Shown: piece by piece, positions 16,547 through 25,037 of the stretch
Layout: each line of letters begins with the position of its first letter
Position numbering within the stretch: position 1 is the first letter of the stretch
Position numbers and translations under genes: made by a program
Notes under the pieces: generated by a model
What the model saw: only the letters and a program-made list of their open reading frames with translations
Database searches by the model: none
What the model was told of the DNA's origin: nothing
Source of the DNA: Sphingomonadales bacterium
GTDB lineage: Bacteria > Bacteroidota > Bacteroidia > Chitinophagales > Chitinophagaceae
Assembly: GCA_016872155.1 (NCBI GenBank)
Contig: VHBB01000001.1
Coordinates: 89,007-153,006 of the forward strand
DNA: 64,000 nt
Direction: 5' to 3'

Positions 16547-18337
16547 TTGATTACCGTTTTACCAGACCATATTGCCAACCAGATAGCCGCCGGAGAGGTC
16601 ATTCAGCGACCGGCCAGCGCCGTAAAGGAGCTGCTCGAAAACGCCGTAGACGCTTCGGCCACCGCTATTCAACTTATTATTAACGACTCGGGTAAATCGC
16701 TGGTACAGGTCGTGGACAATGGAAAGGGAATGGACGAACAGGATGCAAGACTTTGTTTTGGCAGACATGCTACTTCTAAAATCAGCCGCATCGAAGACCT
16801 GTTTTGCATACAGACCATGGGATTTCGAGGAGAGGCGCTGGCCTCTATCGCCGCAGTGGCACAAGTAGAACTGCGAACAAGAACTGCCAGTTCGGATACC
16901 GGCTTTTATATAGAGGTAGAAAATAGCCAGCTCGTAAAAGCGACCCCCGTGGCGGCCCCACAAGGAACCAGTGTGGCCATGAAAAATTTATTCTTTAATG
17001 TGCCGGCGCGTCGCAATTTCTTAAAGAGCAATGCGGCAGAGATGCGTCATATTATTGATGAGTTTACCCGCGTTGCCTTGGCATTCCCATCGATCTCCTT
17101 TAGCCTTCATGCCAATAATCAACAACTTTTTCAACTCGAAAGTGGCACGCTCAAGCAGCGCGTTGTGCAGTTGATGGGAGCTGCCTACGAATCGAGACTG
17201 GTGACCGTTAAAGAAGAGACCGATTATCTTAACATACGAGGCTTTGTAGGCAAACCCGATACGGCCCGAAAGACCAGAGGCGAGCAATACTTTTTTGTCA
17301 ATAACCGATTTATTCGAAGCGCCTATTTGCATCATGCTATCATGAGTGCTTTTCAGGGAATGCTGGCCCCCGATCATTTTCCACTCTATGTACTCTTTAT
17401 AGATCTTGATCCGCAACAGATCGACATCAATGTGCATCCCACCAAACAAGAAATAAAATTTGAGGATGAGAAGATCGTGTATGCGTTCGTACAAGCGGCC
17501 GTAAAGCATGCGCTGGCTCAATTTAGCATTACGCCCACGCTCGATTTTGACTTGGATGCCTCTATACAGCAACTCTCTTCGGTGCAACAACCCTTTACAG
17601 AAGACAAACGCTCGGCCGCTGCCGATAGCTCTATCTTTAGAAGCTTTACCAAAAAAAATCAAGCACACCTGATTCAGCCCAGTGGCTTTACGGCCTATTC
17701 GCCAGACTGGACGGCGAGCGAACCGGCTTCTGTTACAGCGACGCCCTTATTACCGAGCGAACCAGACGAGCACCCCCTTCGTGTAACAAGTTTGTTGAGC
17801 GGTTATATACTTTACCCGAATCGTGATGGGCTTTGGATTATAGACCAGCAAGCGGCGCACGAGAGAATTCTCTACGAACAATTGCAACAAAGCAGCGTAG
17901 AGCAACCCGTGCCTGCGCAACGCACACTATTTCCGATAACCCTTACACTGCCTGTGGCCGATGCCGCCTTGCTTCAAGAACTTTTGCCTGCGCTGAACTT
18001 GTTGGGCTTTCTGCTAGAGCCCGTTGGCCCTGGCTCATTTACCATACAGGCCACGCCATCGGATAGCCCATCGGGTCAAGAAAAAACGATCATTGAATCG
18101 CTGTTAGAAGAATATAAACACTTTAACAGCGATGCCGGCTACACGATACGAGAGAAACTCATTCGCTCGTTGGTAAAGCAGCGTCGTATCAAGTCGGGGA
18201 CCCTTTTGAACGAAAAAGAGATGCGAGAACTGGTGGTGCAACTGCTGGCTTGTCAGCAACCAGGGCAAACCCCCGATGGAAGGCCCACCTATGTCGCCTT
18301 AAGTAGCGACTACCTGGCAACCTTATTTATACGATAA
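16547..18337 (+). CDS. mutL: DNA mismatch repair protein MutL
   Basis: A 596-residue mismatch-repair ATPase. GHKL motifs are NAVDASA, DNGKGMD and GFRGEAL, all within residues 35-100; HPTKQEIKF marks the end of the ATPase half. In the C-terminal half the endonuclease motif reads DQQAAHERILYE, with Gln replacing the first His of DQHA(X)2E(X)4E, and the zinc-site Cys of CPHGRP is replaced (TPDGRP), so endonuclease activity deserves checking. The start must be TTG at 16547: an in-frame TGA lies at 16523 and the conserved IANQIAAGEV begins 9 codons downstream. Confidence 0.95.
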   Translation: MITVLPDHIANQIAAGEVIQRPASAVKELLENAVDASATAIQLIINDSGKSLVQVVDNGKGMDEQDARLCFGRHATSKISRIEDLFCIQTMGFRGEALASIAAVAQVELRTRTASSDTGFYIEVENSQLVKATPVAAPQGTSVAMKNLFFNVPARRNFLKSNAAEMRHIIDEFTRVALAFPSISFSLHANNQQLFQLESGTLKQRVVQLMGAAYESRLVTVKEETDYLNIRGFVGKPDTARKTRGEQYFFVNNRFIRSAYLHHAIMSAFQGMLAPDHFPLYVLFIDLDPQQIDINVHPTKQEIKFEDEKIVYAFVQAAVKHALAQFSITPTLDFDLDASIQQLSSVQQPFTEDKRSAAADSSIFRSFTKKNQAHLIQPSGFTAYSPDWTASEPASVTATPLLPSEPDEHPLRVTSLLSGYILYPNRDGLWIIDQQAAHERILYEQLQQSSVEQPVPAQRTLFPITLTLPVADAALLQELLPALNLLGFLLEPVGPGSFTIQATPSDSPSGQEKTIIESLLEEYKHFNSDAGYTIREKLIRSLVKQRRIKSGTLLNEKEMRELVVQLLACQQPGQTPDGRPTYVALSSDYLATLFIR

Positions 18338-18349
18338 TCGACGATCCTG

Positions 18350-19690
18350 TCAATATCGATTTCGCAGCTCCCCTAAAAATTTTTCAACCTGGCGTCGAAC
18401 GGCAGTAGCGGTAGATTGATGATTATTGACCAGGACCGAAAAAGCCAGCCACTTTCCTTTTCGTGTTTGTAAAAATCCACTCAATGCCACCACTCCACTC
18501 AAGGTTCCCGTCTTAGCATAGATGGCGGTGCTGTCATTAACGTAGTAGCCCCGCAGGGTACCTTCGTTTCCGCTTGGAAAGATCGTCTTTATACGCGACC
18601 AGCCAAACTCTTGCTGCATGCGGTACAAAATAGTGACCATGTCTTGAGGCGTAAATAAATTATAGCGACTAAGCCCCGAGCCATCTACCCAACGGGGCGG
18701 TTGTGGTAGCCCCCGCAGATCGGTTGCCAGCAGCGTGTCGATCAGGGCACGATCGCTCATGTATCCCAACATTCGCTGGCTTACCATGAGCAGACTTTGT
18801 TCGGCAAAGAAATTATCGCTTCGATGCATTAGAGGAACAAGAAAAGAATCGAGGGGCTGAGAGTACAAAAGCCGGCCTTGCAGCGGCAGCGCCTCCAAAC
18901 TAACCGATGCGGAGAGACCCATCTGTTGTAGCGTGTCTTGTAAGAAGATAAAATTGGTAACCCCCCGGTTGGTCTTGTACGGAATAGTGGTCTTGGTAAA
19001 AGGCCGAGCGCCTCGATTGATCGAAAACAGATTCTCGTCTTGGCTTCTAGAAATCGAAAAATTACCAGCAGTACCTATTAACTGCACCATGGGTTCTTTT
19101 ATAAACGGAGGGCGAAGGACCCGCGAAGGAGTTGCCTTTACTCGTTGATTGGCGGCCTCGAAAGAAACCAAGTTGCCATAGAGCGGAAAAGCGCTTCGCT
19201 CGGCGAGATACGGCTCTTGGTAATCATCCCAAGACCAACCACTACCATAGGCCTCAAAGCGATCGCGAGTCGAAAAGCGCAAGACCACATGTTTCTTAGC
19301 GGCCAGCATTTGTTGCCACAAGGGCTGCATTGAAAAGTCAGGATGCAAAAAACTGGGATCGCCCTGTGGCTGCACATATAGCGTATCGGTGGTCTCTCGC
19401 ACGACCGCAGCAGGTAATCGATCTTGCAGCTGTCGCATGGCCACATAGCAAGTCGGGATCTTTGTATTACTGGCCGGTACAAAATACTTATGGCCGTTTT
19501 GATTATACCAATACCGATTCGTTGCAAGGTCTAAGATGCTTACGCCCCAATGGGCTTTATCGAACGCGTCGGTAGCAGCCAGTTGGCGTTGTGCTATCTT
19601 TTGTACCTGTTGCTGGGTACCGCAAGAGGCCAAGAGTAACAGCAGCATCCAGTATCCTTGCTGCCAAAATCGTAATGGAGTACGTTGCAT
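18350..19690 (-). CDS. dacB: D-alanyl-D-alanine carboxypeptidase/endopeptidase (PBP4/DacB type), lipoprotein
   Basis: A 446-residue peptidase S13 family protein. The start at 19690 gives a lipoprotein signal with lipobox LLLASC (Cys23). Active-site motifs are S-x-x-K in PASNTKIPT, S-x-N in DGSGLSRYN and KTG in YAKTGTLSG. It trims or cleaves peptidoglycan peptides at the cell envelope. Its 3' end is convergent with mutL, 12 bp away, and it follows the arginase-fold gene after 25 bp. Confidence 0.93.
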   Translation of the reverse strand: MQRTPLRFWQQGYWMLLLLLASCGTQQQVQKIAQRQLAATDAFDKAHWGVSILDLATNRYWYNQNGHKYFVPASNTKIPTCYVAMRQLQDRLPAAVVRETTDTLYVQPQGDPSFLHPDFSMQPLWQQMLAAKKHVVLRFSTRDRFEAYGSGWSWDDYQEPYLAERSAFPLYGNLVSFEAANQRVKATPSRVLRPPFIKEPMVQLIGTAGNFSISRSQDENLFSINRGARPFTKTTIPYKTNRGVTNFIFLQDTLQQMGLSASVSLEALPLQGRLLYSQPLDSFLVPLMHRSDNFFAEQSLLMVSQRMLGYMSDRALIDTLLATDLRGLPQPPRWVDGSGLSRYNLFTPQDMVTILYRMQQEFGWSRIKTIFPSGNEGTLRGYYVNDSTAIYAKTGTLSGVVALSGFLQTRKGKWLAFSVLVNNHQSTATAVRRQVEKFLGELRNRY

Positions 19691-19715
19691 CGATTGCTTT
19701 TTGTTGAGCGTTTGG

Positions 19716-20852
19716 TTAGCCCCGCTCTTGAGCGCGCAGCCATCGTTCGGGAATTTCGTTGCTACTGGCCAGCAAATAATCTTTATAGCTGCAGGCAATA
19801 AATTGCTTGTTGGGCAATTGCATCCACCAGCGACCGGTCTTTTTGCTTTGCAAAAAAATGGTCTCTACTTCGGCAAAGGCCATATAGTATTCATTAAAGG
19901 AGTCCTTTTCTTGCAAGGCCGCTTCGCGACGACCTCGGCTTCTGCCATCGAGCAAATACCATAACATCTGCGCGATCTGCTTGGCACTTAGTTCTTGTCG
20001 ATCGGCCCTGGGGTCATATCCATATACGCCCACCGTATTGACAGTGGGGCTCATTCCGGCATAGCGAAAGAGCGTACAAGCCTCTTCGCCTGTAAATCCA
20101 TTGGGAGAAATCGTACTGGCAGGTGAATAGGCATTGGCCATAGATGATAGATCGAAACTAAACAGATGACTGTTTCGTATAACAGGCTCCATTTCGTCGG
20201 GGGCCTCTTTTACATTGCCCACGCGGTAACAATCAAATCGCAATTTATCGAGGGTCTCGAGCAACTGCGGATTAACACAATAGCTTTGAAACCCGATATG
20301 ATTATAATGGCGAATAAAATTGGGGGTGCCGGTCAGCATCTCCATTAAAAACTGGTCGGCAGGCAGCACCGCATCGGTATCCAGATCTATAAGCGCATCT
20401 ACCAGCGTAGCCTCGATAAGTTGCCGGCGATGCACATAGGCCTGGTATTGTGCCGTGGTCAGGTCATGCGATCCTCCTAAAATAATGACCGTCTTTCCTT
20501 CTGCTATAAGTGCAGATACCACGGTGCGAAGGGCTGCATAGGTGTCGGACAGCGAGGCACCGGTTCGAATATTACCCACATCGGCCAGCAGCAGATCGGC
20601 ATGCCAATAAAAAAGTGCATAGAACTGACGACGAATCGCATCGGGCCCCCCGGCCTGGTGCTGCTCAATGCCTGCCCCGCGGTGGTCGGGACATCCTACT
20701 ACGACCAACTGCGCCTCGTCTAACTCGGGCATGGCTTGTTCGTACGCTTGAATATGATGACCGATCTGTCCTTCTTTGTATCCCTGGTCTTGCGAAAGAA
20801 CCGCTTTGTCGACAGGAACCAAAAAATCGGCGATACCAAGATGATCTGACAT
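19716..20852 (-). CDS. Arginase-fold (formimidoylglutamase-like) protein with degenerate metal site
   Basis: A 378-residue ureohydrolase-family protein. The first metal motif GGSHD is intact (~residues 124-128). The second, normally DxHxD, reads DALIDLDTD, and the third, normally SFDxDxxDP, reads SFDLSSMANAYSP, so several manganese ligands are missing. The flanking PNGFTGEEACTLFRYAG segment is characteristic of Bacteroidota homologues usually named formimidoylglutamase. Either it uses a different metal arrangement or it is not a classical hydrolase. No histidine-degradation genes are nearby. Divergent from pheS. Confidence 0.75.
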   Translation of the reverse strand: MSDHLGIADFLVPVDKAVLSQDQGYKEGQIGHHIQAYEQAMPELDEAQLVVVGCPDHRGAGIEQHQAGGPDAIRRQFYALFYWHADLLLADVGNIRTGASLSDTYAALRTVVSALIAEGKTVIILGGSHDLTTAQYQAYVHRRQLIEATLVDALIDLDTDAVLPADQFLMEMLTGTPNFIRHYNHIGFQSYCVNPQLLETLDKLRFDCYRVGNVKEAPDEMEPVIRNSHLFSFDLSSMANAYSPASTISPNGFTGEEACTLFRYAGMSPTVNTVGVYGYDPRADRQELSAKQIAQMLWYLLDGRSRGRREAALQEKDSFNEYYMAFAEVETIFLQSKKTGRWWMQLPNKQFIACSYKDYLLASSNEIPERWLRAQERG

Positions 20853-20884
20853 ACTTGCAAGATAATTAATTGCTGGTTTGGACT

Positions 20885-20892
20885 TACTTTTG
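20885..20892 (+). promoter_or_regulatory. -7 box of pheS, 4 nt from the start codon
   Basis: TACTTTTG is an exact TAnnTTTG match ending 4 nt before ATG 20897, implying a leaderless or nearly leaderless transcript. Confidence 0.6.
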
Positions 20893-20896
20893 TCGT

Positions 20897-21922
20897 ATGG
20901 AGAATCTATGGCAACAGATCGATGCCCTCCGCAGCGAGATCAGCAGCATTACTACCACCCGACCCGAAGAGATCGAGGCGTTCCGGATCAAGTATCTGGG
21001 AACCAAAGGGGCCGTCAAGCAGCTGATGAATGCCATGAAAGAAGTACCCGCCGATAAGAAAAAAGAGGCCGGACAACTGCTCAATGATTTTAAACTATTC
21101 GTTTCGGAGCGATACGAGCAATTACTAGCCGCTGCTGCTCCCGATCAGAAAGCCGCCAGCATCGACACAAGCCTGCCAGGACAACCTTTTTCGCTGGGTT
21201 CACGCCATCCGGTGACCCTAATGAAAAATAGGATCGTCTCTATCTTTCAACGATTGGGTTTTGCAGTGGCCGAAGGACCCGAGATAGAAGACGACTGGCA
21301 CAACTTCGGTGCCCTTAACCTGCCGCCGCATCATCCGGCCAGAGATATGCAGGACACGTTTTACATACAGCAAAATCCCGGTTGGGTACTGCGCACGCAT
21401 ACCAGTAGTGTGCAAATACGCGAGATGGAAAAAGGAAAGCTGCCCATTCGAATGCTAATGCCGGGTCGGGTCTTTCGTAACGAGACGGTGAGTGCCAGAA
21501 GCCACTGTTTCTTTCATCAGGTAGAAGGATTGTACATCGACGAGCAAGTATCATTCGCAGACCTTAAGCAAACTCTTTACTTTTTTGTAAAAGAAATGTA
21601 CGGGGCCGATGTAAACGTGCGTTTTCGCCCCTCTTATTTTCCATTTACAGAGCCGAGTGCAGAAATGGACGTCAGTTGTTTTATATGCAAGGGCGAAGGT
21701 TGCCCTGTGTGTAAGAAATCGGGCTGGGTAGAGATTCTGGGATGCGGCATGGTACATCCGAACGTACTTAGCAATTGCGGAATCGATCCCGAAAAATATA
21801 GCGGATTTGCCTTTGGCATGGGTGTAGAAAGACCCGCCATGCTCAAATATGGCGTTAGCGACCTGCGTTTGTTTAGCGAGAACGATATACGATTCTTACA
21901 ACAATTCGCTGCCGCCACCTGA
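20897..21922 (+). CDS. pheS: Phenylalanine--tRNA ligase alpha subunit
   Basis: A 341-residue class II aminoacyl-tRNA synthetase subunit that charges tRNA-Phe in an alpha2beta2 complex. It has the N-terminal coiled coil, motif 1 (HPVTLMKNRIVSIFQRLGF), motif 2 around FRNETVSARSHCFFHQVEGLY, the EPSAEMDV segment, a CxxC pair and the motif 3 region GFAFGMGVERPAMLKYG. The start at 20897 (MENLWQQID) is set by conservation; an upstream TTG frame would run through the promoter box. pheT is not adjacent, as is common in this phylum. Confidence 0.97.
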   Translation: MENLWQQIDALRSEISSITTTRPEEIEAFRIKYLGTKGAVKQLMNAMKEVPADKKKEAGQLLNDFKLFVSERYEQLLAAAAPDQKAASIDTSLPGQPFSLGSRHPVTLMKNRIVSIFQRLGFAVAEGPEIEDDWHNFGALNLPPHHPARDMQDTFYIQQNPGWVLRTHTSSVQIREMEKGKLPIRMLMPGRVFRNETVSARSHCFFHQVEGLYIDEQVSFADLKQTLYFFVKEMYGADVNVRFRPSYFPFTEPSAEMDVSCFICKGEGCPVCKKSGWVEILGCGMVHPNVLSNCGIDPEKYSGFAFGMGVERPAMLKYGVSDLRLFSENDIRFLQQFAAAT

Positions 21923-21934
21923 TAAGCCCCCTAC

Positions 21935-22789
21935 ATGCAGATCAACACCATTGGAGTATGCGGAGCCGGCACCATGGGAAGAGGCATAGCTCTTACCGCT
22001 GCCCTGGCCGGGTTCAACACTCTTTTATTTGACCTGCAGCCGGAAGCCCTCGAAAAAGCGCGGGGTCAACTTGTAAAAGAGCTAAACAAAAGCGTAGAGA
22101 AAAAAAAGATCACCGAAGCTATTGCCGCACAAGCCTTGTCTCACATTGCCTTTACCAGCGAGATCGAATATTGCCTGGCCGAGATCTTTATTGAAGCCAT
22201 CGTAGAGCAGATCGAACCCAAGGTCGCGCTCTTTAATCAACTGGCCGAACTCAATCATGGTGATTGCATCTTTGCCAGCAATACCTCTTCGCTCTCTGTT
22301 ACTCAGATGGCCAAGGCCATTCAACATCCGGAACGGGTAATCGGGTTGCATTTCTTTAATCCGGCTCATTTGATGAAGCTGGTAGAAGTGGTTACTACGC
22401 CCTTTACAGCCACCGCCGTGCAGCAAACGGCTTGGCAATTGATGCTGGACCTTAAAAAGACCCCTGTGCTTTGCATCGACTCGCCCGGCTTTATCGTAAA
22501 CCGAGTGGCAAGACCTTATTACATCGAGTCGTTACGACTTATCGAAGAACAAAAAGCTACGATGGAGCAGATCGATCGCATACTCACATCGGCCGGATTC
22601 AAAATGGGCCCCTTTGCCCTGATGGACTTGATCGGTAACGATATTAACTATGCCGTAAGTTGTTCGGTCTACGATCAATTAGGTAAGCCGGAGCGACTTA
22701 AGCCCTCTTTCGTACAGCAACAACTGGTGCAAACCGGAAAATGGGGACAAAAATCTGGCGAAGGCTATTACCAATATAAAAATGCCTGA
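21935..22789 (+). CDS. 3-hydroxyacyl-CoA (3-hydroxybutyryl-CoA) dehydrogenase
   Basis: A 284-residue NAD-dependent dehydrogenase. The N-terminal GxGxxG is GVCGAGTMGRG. The catalytic His lies in GLHFFNPAH and the pair NTSSL/SPGFIVNR is typical. It interconverts 3-hydroxybutyryl-CoA and acetoacetyl-CoA in fatty-acid or butanoate metabolism. The stop overlaps the next start as TGATG, so the two genes are translationally coupled. It starts 12 bp after pheS. Confidence 0.93.
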   Translation: MQINTIGVCGAGTMGRGIALTAALAGFNTLLFDLQPEALEKARGQLVKELNKSVEKKKITEAIAAQALSHIAFTSEIEYCLAEIFIEAIVEQIEPKVALFNQLAELNHGDCIFASNTSSLSVTQMAKAIQHPERVIGLHFFNPAHLMKLVEVVTTPFTATAVQQTAWQLMLDLKKTPVLCIDSPGFIVNRVARPYYIESLRLIEEQKATMEQIDRILTSAGFKMGPFALMDLIGNDINYAVSCSVYDQLGKPERLKPSFVQQQLVQTGKWGQKSGEGYYQYKNA

Positions 22790-23784
22790 TGGGTAAAAAA
22801 ATTCTGGTTACAGGCGCAAGCGGTTTTTTAGGTTCTTATCTGGTAGTGGCCTTGTTGCAACAAGGCTACCAGGTAAGGGCGCTGGTGCGGAATCAAAAAC
22901 GACCCGGCTGGATCGATCCTGCCATACTAGACAAGGCAGAATGGGTATTGGGAGACATCCTGGATAGTATTTCGCTCGAAGAGGCCATGGAAGGAGTGGA
23001 TGCCGTTATACACAGTGCGGCGATGGTTTCGTTCGTTCCAAAAGACAGCCAACAATTGTATCAGGTAAATGTAGAGGGAACCAACAATGTGGTCAATGCC
23101 GCTATTGAGAAAAAGATCGGTCGATTGATACACATTAGTTCGGTGGCGGCACTGGGCCGGGTAGCAGGCGGCGGGTGGGTAGACGAAAAAGCAACCTGGA
23201 AAGAAGGTCCGCTGCATACGCATTATGCCCGCAGTAAGTTCCAGGCAGAATTGCATGCCTGGCGCGGGTACGCCGAAGGACTCGATACCGTGATCGTAAA
23301 CCCCAGTACCATTCTTGGATATGGCAATTGGGAACAGAGCAGTTGTGCATTATTCAAACAATTCTATGATGGGTTTCGGTGGTACACCGGTGGGCTGAAT
23401 GGATTTGTAGATGTTCAGGATGTGGCCCGTGCTTGTGTGCTACTACTAGAAAAGGCCAGCGGAGGACAGCGCTATATTATAAACGGAGATACCTGGACCT
23501 TTCAACAATTGCAGTATTGCATTGCCGATGGATTTGGACGCAAAAGACCATCGATGAAAGCGTCGGGTCTGCTGTTAGCCATCGCCTGGAGAATTGAAGC
23601 CATCAGGGCCTTTTTGACCGGAGCGCGCCCCCTGTTGACCCGCGAGAGTGCAAGAGTAGCCATTAGCGCCACGCGTTTTGACAACCGTAAACTATTGAAT
23701 GATTTTCCTGAATTCACCTATACGCCCTTAGCGCAAACGATCCGAGAAGCCTGTAATCGATACGAGCAAAATAGCAACGCATAG
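22789..23784 (+). CDS. NAD-dependent epimerase/dehydratase family protein (extended SDR)
   Basis: A 331-residue extended short-chain dehydrogenase. It has TGASGFLG (residues 8-15) for cofactor binding and YARSK (~residues 145-149) as the catalytic Tyr-x-x-x-Lys. The closest families act on sterol-like or flavonol-like substrates or nucleotide sugars; the substrate cannot be deduced. Coupling to the preceding hydroxyacyl-CoA dehydrogenase suggests lipid metabolism, but that is inference. Confidence 0.88.
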   Translation: MGKKILVTGASGFLGSYLVVALLQQGYQVRALVRNQKRPGWIDPAILDKAEWVLGDILDSISLEEAMEGVDAVIHSAAMVSFVPKDSQQLYQVNVEGTNNVVNAAIEKKIGRLIHISSVAALGRVAGGGWVDEKATWKEGPLHTHYARSKFQAELHAWRGYAEGLDTVIVNPSTILGYGNWEQSSCALFKQFYDGFRWYTGGLNGFVDVQDVARACVLLLEKASGGQRYIINGDTWTFQQLQYCIADGFGRKRPSMKASGLLLAIAWRIEAIRAFLTGARPLLTRESARVAISATRFDNRKLLNDFPEFTYTPLAQTIREACNRYEQNSNA

Positions 23785-23814
23785 ATCGAAGATCCGAGCG
23801 CAAAAGCAACGGTC

Positions 23815-24765
23815 TTAGCGAAGGAGCGCCTTCAGTTTTTCCCAAAGCGAGGGAATGCGCTTAACCCAGACTAACTCTCTTCTCTTTTCGTTAAAGTCAA
23901 TGGCCGGAGTACCCCAGTAGGCCTTCTGTCCATCAATAGAACTGGCCACGCCACTCTGTCCGAATACGACCGCCCCGGCCCCAATGGTCAATGTTTTATT
24001 GACCCCTACCTGCCCCCATAAGATCACTTCGTCTTCGACAGTAACAGCCCCGGCCAGTCCTACCTGTGCGGCGATCAAACAATTTTTTCCGATCACGCAA
24101 TCGTGTCCGATATGAACCTGATTATCGATCTTGGTGCCGGCCCCAATGATGGTGCTGGCCGTGACGCCTCTATCGATGGTGCAACCGGCTCCGATCTCTA
24201 CCTGATCTTCTATTTGCACAAGACCACAGCTTTTCATTTTACGATACTGATGCGTAAGCTGTTTTTTTCTGTTGTAATAGAAAGCATCACTCCCGATAAC
24301 GGTACCGGCCTGTACGATTACCCCGTTTCCGAGTTGGCAGTGGTCTAAAATAGTTACCTGCGGATGTATGATACAGTTCTTTCCGATGGTTACCCGATGT
24401 CCGATATAAGCGCCGGGCATTACGATGCTCCCCTCTCCGATCACAGCGGTCTCGCTGATCGAAACAAGCGAAGGCGTAAAGGGCCGATACTTATCTACCA
24501 ACGTAAGATAGGCGGCAAAGGGATCGGCTACCACCAACAATGATTTACCGGGCGGTAGCGGCACTTCACGATCAATAATGATGCAACTAGCCGCAGAACG
24601 AAGACAAGTATCATAATATTTGGGATGATCCACAAACACCAGATCGCCGGTCTCTACCTTGTGAATTTCATTGATGCCCGTTGCATATCCATTCATATCT
24701 CCAATAAGCGTTGCTTGCAATAGCGAGGCTACTTCTGTTAGAGAGACAGGTTTTTCAAATTGCAT
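23815..24765 (-). CDS. lpxD: LpxD-like UDP-3-O-acylglucosamine N-acyltransferase
   Basis: A 316-residue left-handed beta-helix acyltransferase. The N-terminal uridine-binding domain (~1-100) is followed by hexapeptide repeats (GSIVMPGAYIGHRVTIGKN and so on, ~115-270). The catalytic His position of LpxD corresponds to VHIGHDCVIGKN. It adds the 3-hydroxyacyl chain to the 2-amino group in lipid A synthesis. It is slightly shorter than typical LpxD (~340), and Bacteroidota often carry two paralogues, so this may be the second one. A TACCTTTA box (24782-24789, minus) precedes it. Confidence 0.85.
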   Translation of the reverse strand: MQFEKPVSLTEVASLLQATLIGDMNGYATGINEIHKVETGDLVFVDHPKYYDTCLRSAASCIIIDREVPLPPGKSLLVVADPFAAYLTLVDKYRPFTPSLVSISETAVIGEGSIVMPGAYIGHRVTIGKNCIIHPQVTILDHCQLGNGVIVQAGTVIGSDAFYYNRKKQLTHQYRKMKSCGLVQIEDQVEIGAGCTIDRGVTASTIIGAGTKIDNQVHIGHDCVIGKNCLIAAQVGLAGAVTVEDEVILWGQVGVNKTLTIGAGAVVFGQSGVASSIDGQKAYWGTPAIDFNEKRRELVWVKRIPSLWEKLKALLR

Positions 24766-24781
24766 CGCGTGTAATTTTAAG

Positions 24782-24789
24782 TAAAGGTA
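24782..24789 (-). promoter_or_regulatory. Candidate -7 box of lpxD
   Basis: Read on the minus strand it is TACCTTTA (one mismatch to TAnnTTTG), 16 nt upstream of the lpxD start codon. Confidence 0.4.
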
Positions 24790-24872
24790 GCAAGCAATAG
24801 CTCGTTGAATTTTTTTTGCGTTTATCCACAGCTAATTTTAAAATGTTGATAAAATCAAAAGAAAAAAATTTT

Positions 24873-24901
24873 TTTGATATATAAAATAAATACTAATATT
24901 G
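24873..24901 (+). promoter_or_regulatory. Promoter of the candidate small RNA
   Basis: TTTG (24873-24876), 17-nt spacer and TAATATTG (24894-24901, one mismatch to TAnnTTTG), placing a start near G24906. Confidence 0.5.
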
Positions 24902-24923
24902 TGTAGGGAAATAAATTTCCCAG

Positions 24924-24938
24924 TACTTACTAACCCAT
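24924..24938 (-). repeat. 15-nt element shared with the radA leader (copy 2)
   Basis: On the plus strand TACTTACTAACCCAT; its reverse complement is identical to 8235-8249. It lies between the two hairpins of the candidate small RNA. Confidence 0.8.
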
Positions 24939-24947
24939 CCATATAGG

Positions 24948-24974
24948 ATCCCTCCGTTTTCGGAGGGATTTTTT
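24948..24974 (+). terminator. Intrinsic terminator of the candidate small RNA
   Basis: A perfect 9-bp stem (ATCCCTCCG / CGGAGGGAT), TTTT loop and a T6 tract on the plus strand. On the minus strand there is no T tail, so it acts in one direction. Confidence 0.9.
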
Positions 24975-25013
24975 CATTTGGGACCTTCCTCATTTACGAA
25001 TGCGCTTTTAAAA

Positions 25014-25021
25014 TACCTTTA
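25014..25021 (+). promoter_or_regulatory. Candidate -7 box of yicC
   Basis: TACCTTTA, one mismatch to TAnnTTTG, 16 nt before ATG 25038 and downstream of the small-RNA terminator. Confidence 0.4.
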
Positions 25022-25037
25022 CGTAAAGTCTTTCCCC

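Larger units (their letters stand above)
24906..24974 (+). ncRNA. Candidate ~69-nt small RNA with two hairpins
   Basis: The unit has its own promoter-like boxes, a 5' hairpin (GGGAAA-TAAA-TTTCCC, 24906-24921), a single-stranded centre (24922-24947) and a classical intrinsic terminator. No ORF of useful size is present. yicC downstream has its own -7 box, so the terminator is not explained as an attenuator of a long mRNA. The centre contains a 15-nt stretch exactly complementary to the radA leader. No match to a known RNA family was recognised. An alternative is a conserved DNA element that happens to contain a terminator. Confidence 0.5.
24766..25037. other. 272-bp intergenic region between lpxD and yicC
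   Basis: It holds, left to right: the lpxD -7 box; a perfect DnaA box TTATCCACA (24822-24830) facing TGTTGATAA (24844-24852, one mismatch on the other strand); a very A/T-rich stretch (24853-24900); the candidate small-RNA gene; and the yicC -7 box. It shares the 15-nt element with the radA upstream region. Confidence 0.6.

Noticed and set aside
17021..17668. 215-codon open frame on the minus strand inside mutL
   Set aside because: It is antisense to conserved mutL codons, has no recognisable domain and no start context; a shadow frame.
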